Origin: Pseudomonadota bacterium
GTDB taxonomy: Bacteria > Pseudomonadota > Gammaproteobacteria > Burkholderiales > Burkholderiaceae_C
Length of the DNA stretch: 8,460 nt
Assembly (NCBI GenBank): GCA_023418355.1
Contig: JAEZZU010000302.1
Span: forward strand, 1 to 8,460
Reading direction: 5' to 3'
How positions within the stretch are numbered: the stretch's first letter is position 1; each line of letters starts with the position of its first letter. The translations under genes were made by a program, and so were the position numbers. Below are positions 5,027-8,460 of the stretch, piece after piece. The notes beneath the pieces are model-generated. The model was not told where the DNA came from and made no database searches. It was given only the letters and a program-made list of their open reading frames with translations.

Positions 5027-6163
5027 CTACAGAATGCGGAAATGCTCGGTGCCAGCTGCCAGATTCGGGTTGTGCGCGCGCTTGCTGTGCAGCTTGATCT
5101 GCAGGCGCAGGTCGTTGACCGAGTCCGCATTGCGCAGCGCGTCTTCGTAGCTGACGGTGCCGCTGTCGTACAGGTCAAACAGGGCCTGGTCAAAGGTCTG
5201 CATGCCCAGCTCGCGGCTTTTCTTCATGATTTCCTTGATCTCCACCACATCGCCCTTGGCGATCAGGTCAGAAATCAGCGGCGTATTGAGCAGCACTTCC
5301 ATGGCAGCCACGCGCCCCTTTTCATTCTCACGTGCCAGCAGGCGCTGCGAGATCATGGCGCGCAGGTTCAGGGACAGGTCCAGCAGCAGCTGCTCACGGC
5401 GCTCTTCCGGGAAGAAGTTGATGATGCGGTCCAGCGCCTGGTTGGCGCTGTTGGCGTGCAAGGTGGCCAGGCACAGGTGACCGGTTTCCGAGAACACGAT
5501 GGCGTGTTCCATGGTCTCACGGTCGCGGATTTCGCCCATCAGAATCACATCGGGGGCCTGGCGCAGGGAGTTCTTGAGAGCGGCTTCCCAGCTGTCGGTA
5601 TCCAGCCCCACTTCGCGCTGCGTGACGATGCAGTTCTTGTGCGGATGCACGAATTCGATGGGGTCTTCGATGGTGATGATGTGGCCTTCGGAGTGCTCGT
5701 TGCGCCAGTCCACCATGGCCGCCAGCGAGGTGGATTTGCCCGAGCCTGTCGCACCCACAAAGATGCACAGGCCGCGCTTGGTCATGGCCACCTCCTTGAG
5801 CACCTGGGGCAGGCCCATGGTGTCGATGGTAGGAATCTCCGAGGGAATGCGGCGCAGCACCATGCCCACGCGCCCTTGCTGCATGAAGGTGTTCACGCGA
5901 AAGCGGCCGATGCCCGCGGGCGAGATGGCGAAGTTGCACTCCTTGGTGCGTTCGAATTCCGCCACCTGGCGGTCACTCATGATGGAGCGCGCCAGTGTCA
6001 GCGTGTGGGCTGCTACCAGCGGTTGATCCATGAGGCGGGTGACCTTGCCGTCCACCTTGATGGCGGGCGGAAAGTCGGCGGTGATGAACAAGTCACTGCC
6101 CTTGCGCGCCACCATCAGTTTGAGCAGGTCGTTGATGAATTTGCTGGCCTGATCGCGTTCCAT
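5027..6163 (-). CDS. pilU: Type IV pilus retraction ATPase PilU
   Basis: A 378-residue hexameric secretion-type ATPase that supports PilT in retracting type IV pili (twitching motility, DNA uptake, surface sensing), acting at the cytoplasmic base of the pilus machine. Motifs counted from ATG 6163: KGSDLFITADFPP (21-33), Walker A GATGSGKST (137-145), Asp box TIEDPIEFV (164-172), Walker B VILMGEIRD (206-214) with E211, and His box TGHLCLATLHANSA (227-240). It lacks the PilT-type AIRNLIRE signature; ISDLIAKGD stands in its place, as expected for PilU. An in-frame TTG at 6178 would add five residues, but that TTG overlaps the GGAG that serves the ATG nine bases later, so I take the ATG. It follows pilT by 25 bases in one operon and ends at the shared terminator. 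Confidence 0.96.
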   Translation of the reverse strand: MERDQASKFINDLLKLMVARKGSDLFITADFPPAIKVDGKVTRLMDQPLVAAHTLTLARSIMSDRQVAEFERTKECNFAISPAGIGRFRVNTFMQQGRVGMVLRRIPSEIPTIDTMGLPQVLKEVAMTKRGLCIFVGATGSGKSTSLAAMVDWRNEHSEGHIITIEDPIEFVHPHKNCIVTQREVGLDTDSWEAALKNSLRQAPDVILMGEIRDRETMEHAIVFSETGHLCLATLHANSANQALDRIINFFPEERREQLLLDLSLNLRAMISQRLLARENEKGRVAAMEVLLNTPLISDLIAKGDVVEIKEIMKKSRELGMQTFDQALFDLYDSGTVSYEDALRNADSVNDLRLQIKLHSKRAHNPNLAAGTEHFRIL

Positions 6164-6188
6164 GGCTGATGTCTCCAATCGCTAGGGC

Positions 6189-7232
6189 TTAACCGGGGAA
6201 GTTCTCAGGCGACTTTGCCTTGCTGCGTGCCTCCGCTGCGCTGATCACATTGCGACGCACCAGATCGGCCAGGCTCTGGTCCAGCGTCTGCATGCCCACG
6301 TTGGAGCCGGTCTGGATGGCCGAGTACATCTGTGCCACCTTGGCTTCGCGAATCAGATTGCGGATGGCGCTGGTGCCAATCATGATTTCGTGTGCCGCCA
6401 CGCGGCCATTGCCGTCCTTGGTCTTGCACAGCGTCTGCGCAATCACGGCCTGCAGCGATTCGGACAGCATGGCGCGTACCATTTCTTTTTCTTCGGCGGG
6501 GAAGACGTCGATGATACGGTCGATGGTCTTGGCAGCGCTGGATGTGTGCAGGGTGCCGAAGACCAGGTGGCCCGTTTCCGCTGCGGTCATGGCCAGGCGA
6601 ATGGTTTCCAGATCACGCATTTCGCCCACCAGAATGCAGTCCGGGTCTTCACGCAAGGCAGAGCGCAGGGCGGCAGAGAAGGAGTGCGTCATCGGACCGA
6701 CTTCACGCTGGTTGACCAGACTCTTCTTGGAGGTGTGCACGAATTCGATGGGGTCTTCCACCGTCAGAATGTGGCCGTGCTGGTTGCTGTTGAGGTAGTC
6801 CACCATGGCCGCCAGCGTGGTCGATTTACCCGAGCCGGTAGGGCCGGTGACCAGCACGAGGCCGCGAGGCTTGAGCGCCAGATCGGCAAAGATCTTGGGG
6901 GCGTTGAGTTCTTCCAGCGTCAGGATCTTGCTGGGAATGGTACGGAACACGGCCGCTGCGCCACGGTACTGGTTGTAGGCATTGACACGAAAGCGCGCCA
7001 GCCCGGCAACTTCGAACGAGAAGTCCACCTCCAGATTTTCTTCATAGGCCTTGCGCTGGCTGTCCGTCATGATGTCGTAGACCATGGCGTGCACCGTCTT
7101 GTGGTCGAGTGGATCCACATTGATGCGGCGTACATCCCCATGCACGCGAATCATCGGAGGCAGCCCTGCGGAAAGGTGCAGGTCAGAGGCCTTGTTCTTG
7201 ACGCTAAACGCTAACAGGGTGGTGATGTCCAC
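6189..7232 (-). CDS. pilT: Type IV pilus retraction ATPase PilT
   Basis: A 347-residue protein, the main motor for pilus depolymerisation; ATP hydrolysis by the hexamer drives pilin back into the inner membrane. In order: N-terminal KASDLHLSAGLPP (14-26), Walker A GPTGSGKST (130-138), Asp box VEDPIEFV (158-165), Walker B ILVGEMRD (200-207), His box TGHLVFGTLHTSSA (220-233), and the PilT-specific AIRNLIRE (289-296) needed for retraction. Length matches Pseudomonas PilT (about 344). All catalytic elements are intact. The start is GTG with GGGAGA six bases upstream; no ATG or TTG fits better. It is the first gene of pilT-pilU and is divergent from yggS with a 96-base gap, the arrangement seen in Pseudomonas aeruginosa. 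Confidence 0.97.
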   Translation of the reverse strand: MDITTLLAFSVKNKASDLHLSAGLPPMIRVHGDVRRINVDPLDHKTVHAMVYDIMTDSQRKAYEENLEVDFSFEVAGLARFRVNAYNQYRGAAAVFRTIPSKILTLEELNAPKIFADLALKPRGLVLVTGPTGSGKSTTLAAMVDYLNSNQHGHILTVEDPIEFVHTSKKSLVNQREVGPMTHSFSAALRSALREDPDCILVGEMRDLETIRLAMTAAETGHLVFGTLHTSSAAKTIDRIIDVFPAEEKEMVRAMLSESLQAVIAQTLCKTKDGNGRVAAHEIMIGTSAIRNLIREAKVAQMYSAIQTGSNVGMQTLDQSLADLVRRNVISAAEARSKAKSPENFPG

Positions 7233-7328
7233 TGCAGTTCTCCCTCTCTGAATCTCACATGGTTATGTGCCACCTTGCCCGGCAAATTGCTATCAGTGGC
7301 AGGATGGTTTGGTACGCTTCGAAAGATT
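7233..7328. promoter_or_regulatory. Divergent promoter region pilT / yggS
   Basis: These 96 bases must hold the upstream signals of both genes unless promoters lie within coding sequence. The pilT ribosome-binding site (GGGAGA on the minus strand, 7239-7244) is clear; that of yggS (GAAAG, 7321-7325) is weak. TTGCCCGGCAA (7275-7285) is an odd-length palindrome, and it sits inside a wider pair, TGCCAC (7268-7273) and GTGGCA (7296-7301). These are possible operator or hairpin sequences. I could not identify good -35/-10 pairs on either strand. Confidence 0.45.
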
Positions 7329-8051
7329 ATGACCACGATTGCCAACAAGCTACAAAGCGTTCACACGCAGATTCATGAAGCATGTCAAAAGTGCGGCAGA
7401 CAGCCCACACAAGTGTCGCTGCTGGCCGTGTCCAAGACCTTCCCTGCAGAAGCCGTGCGCGAGGCTGCGCTGGCCGGGCAGCGTGCCTTCGGGGAAAACT
7501 ACATCCAGGAAGGCGTAGACAAAATCGCTGCCGTGCGTGCCATGCCGGATGTGCCAGCCTTGGTCTGGCACTGCATTGGCCCCATCCAGAGCAACAAGAC
7601 CAAGCTGGTGGCACAGCACTTTGACTGGGCGCACACCGTAGACCGCGAAAAGATTGCGCAGCGTCTCAATGACCAGCGCCCAGAAGATCTGCCACCGCTG
7701 CAGGTGTGCATTCAGGTGAATGTCGATGGAGGTACGACCAAGTCAGGATGTACCCCGCAGGAGGCGCTGGAGCTGGCGCGTGCCATCACACAGCTGCCGC
7801 GTCTGCAATTGCGTGGCGTGATGAGCATTCCCGACCCGCAGCCGGATGATGCCGCCATGCTGCAGGTACACCGCAAGGTGGTGCAGGTGTTTGAAGACAT
7901 TTGCGCCAGCGGCATGGCGGGGCTGGAGCAGCTGGACACCATCAGCCTGGGCATGACGGCCGACATGCACACCGCCATTGCTGCGGGCAGCACCATGGTG
8001 CGTGTGGGCAGCGGCATTTTTGGCGCACGCGACTACAGCCACAGGGCCTGA
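7329..8051 (+). CDS. yggS: Pyridoxal phosphate homeostasis protein YggS (PLPBP/COG0325)
   Basis: A 240-residue single-domain TIM-barrel protein that binds pyridoxal 5'-phosphate without known catalysis and balances free PLP and amino/keto acid pools in the cytoplasm. LLAVSKTFP (31-39) carries the PLP lysine K36, followed by FGENYIQEGVDKI. WHCIGPIQSNKTK, IQVNVDGGTTKSGC and LRGVMSIP are further family signatures, and the C-terminal LGMTADMHTAIAAGSTMVRVGSGIFG is the phosphate-binding end. The ATG at 7329 is chosen because the family N-terminus (a short helix before the LLAVSK strand) fits it; an in-frame TTG at 7275 would add 18 residues without family similarity. It is divergent from pilT; proC, a common neighbour elsewhere, is not present downstream. 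Confidence 0.95.
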   Translation: MTTIANKLQSVHTQIHEACQKCGRQPTQVSLLAVSKTFPAEAVREAALAGQRAFGENYIQEGVDKIAAVRAMPDVPALVWHCIGPIQSNKTKLVAQHFDWAHTVDREKIAQRLNDQRPEDLPPLQVCIQVNVDGGTTKSGCTPQEALELARAITQLPRLQLRGVMSIPDPQPDDAAMLQVHRKVVQVFEDICASGMAGLEQLDTISLGMTADMHTAIAAGSTMVRVGSGIFGARDYSHRA

Positions 8052-8057
8052 GCACAG

Positions 8058-8084
8058 GCAGCATATGCGCTGGCATATGGCTGC
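8058..8084. repeat. Hairpin just after yggS
   Basis: GCAGCATATGC (8058-8068) and GCATATGGCTGC (8073-8084) pair over 11 positions with one bulged G and a four-base loop. The hairpin starts seven bases after the yggS stop. TATACA follows instead of a T-run, so termination would be inefficient; mRNA 3'-end stabilisation is as likely. Confidence 0.5.
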
Positions 8085-8108
8085 TATACAGAAAGTCTGA
8101 GCAGGCTC

Positions 8109-8129
8109 GCGCGCCGAAAAACGGCGTGC
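8109..8129. repeat. GC-rich hairpin between yggS and the aminotransferase gene
   Basis: GCGCGCCG (8109-8116) and CGGCGTGC (8122-8129) fold around AAAAA with one G-T wobble. It is the second hairpin in this 134-base gap. No clear T-run follows on the plus strand. Together with 8058-8084 it suggests a transcript boundary between the two genes. Confidence 0.45.
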
Positions 8130-8185
8130 TAAGCTGATTTCCATAGCAATATGGGCCTGTGCCGCCCGCATAAACTGGAGAAACA

Positions 8186-8460
8186 ATGCCTGGACTTTTG
8201 CCTGATATCGATCCCGATGGGCTGCTGGAATTTTCGGTGGTCTATACCGACCGTGCGCTCAACCACATGTCCAAACGCTTTGTGGGTGTGGCGCAAGACA
8301 TTCTGGGCGTGCTCAAGGAGGTCTACCACGCCTACACCGCTGTGCTTGTGCCCGGCAGCGGCACCTTTGGCATGGAAGCGGTGGCTCGCCAGTTTGCCAA
8401 TGGGCAGAAGGTGCTGATTGTGCGCAATGGCTGGTTCAGCTACCGCTGGACGCAGATTTT
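8186..8460 (+). CDS. Class V PLP-dependent aminotransferase, N-terminal part (partial)
   Basis: The first 91 codons of a gene running off the window. The start is ATG with GGAG five bases upstream. The peptide contains DRALNHMSKRFVGV, then VLVPGSGTFGMEAVARQFA (53-71) and KVLIVRNGWFSYRW (75-88). The SGTFGMEA stretch is the cofactor phosphate-binding loop typical of class V aminotransferases of the alanine-glyoxylate/serine-glyoxylate type. The PLP-binding lysine would be beyond the window, so activity and substrate cannot be judged here. It is downstream of yggS in the same direction, but the two hairpins and about 130 bases suggest a separate transcript. Confidence 0.85.
   Translation, partial: MPGLLPDIDPDGLLEFSVVYTDRALNHMSKRFVGVAQDILGVLKEVYHAYTAVLVPGSGTFGMEAVARQFANGQKVLIVRNGWFSYRWTQI

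Noticed and set aside
3943..5193. 416-codon minus-strand open frame opposite diaA and dolP
   Set aside because: It crosses a strong bidirectional terminator and two conserved genes on the other strand, with no family similarity.
4988..6169. 393-codon plus-strand open frame opposite pilU
   Set aside because: It is the complement of an intact pilU; the composition is a codon-bias shadow and it begins inside the terminator descending arm.
5027..7232. pilT and pilU as a recent tandem duplication
   Set aside because: The two share ATPase motifs but differ widely and match distinct, anciently separated PilT and PilU subfamilies.

Overview
The window is a GC-rich, densely packed chromosomal segment from a betaproteobacterium, most likely a member of the Comamonadaceae (Comamonas/Delftia/Acidovorax-like). 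This rests on the protein sequences, the retraction-ATPase pair beside yggS, and intergenic inverted repeats built on a CATAGCTGCTAGCGCTTG core. I associate that core with this family from memory and have not searched it. Most of the window is core genome; the only accessory-looking stretch is about 170-915.

Layout. (1) Positions 1-249: the last 54 codons of an RND-type outer-membrane efflux lipoprotein, then two hairpins, the second a good intrinsic terminator. (2) 283-649: a small stand-alone HNH endonuclease with its own ribosome-binding site and a TTG start. (3) 650-914: non-coding DNA with a long imperfect inverted repeat; a shorter relative of it lies directly after the next gene. (4) 915-2165: a YegD-type Hsp70-family ATPase lacking a peptide-binding domain. 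(5) 2218-4938: rsmI on the minus strand, divergent from yraN - diaA-like - dolP on the plus strand. This is the E. coli rsmI-lpoA-yraN-diaA-dolP neighbourhood without lpoA. The proposed rsmI TTG and yraN ATG start codons share one base. (6) 4959-6178: a symmetrical terminator shared by the convergent dolP and pilU genes, then pilU. (7) 6189-7232: pilT, upstream of pilU in the same minus-strand operon. (8) 7329-8051: yggS, divergent from pilT as in Pseudomonas. (9) 8186 to the end: the first 91 codons of a class V PLP-dependent aminotransferase.

How the genes work together. PilT and PilU are the type IV pilus retraction ATPases. YraN, the DiaA-like SIS protein and DolP form a conserved cluster that, by homology, touches DNA metabolism, DnaA-dependent replication initiation and outer-membrane integrity. 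RsmI modifies 16S rRNA. YggS handles pyridoxal phosphate homeostasis and the last gene is a PLP enzyme, but a gap of about 130 bases with hairpins separates them.

I found no CRISPR array, tRNA, rRNA, insertion sequence or prophage. I see no clearly new multi-gene system. The best leads are the solitary HNH nuclease, the paired repeats around yegD, the overlapping divergent starts, and a DiaA-like protein that has lost the sugar-isomerase catalytic residues.
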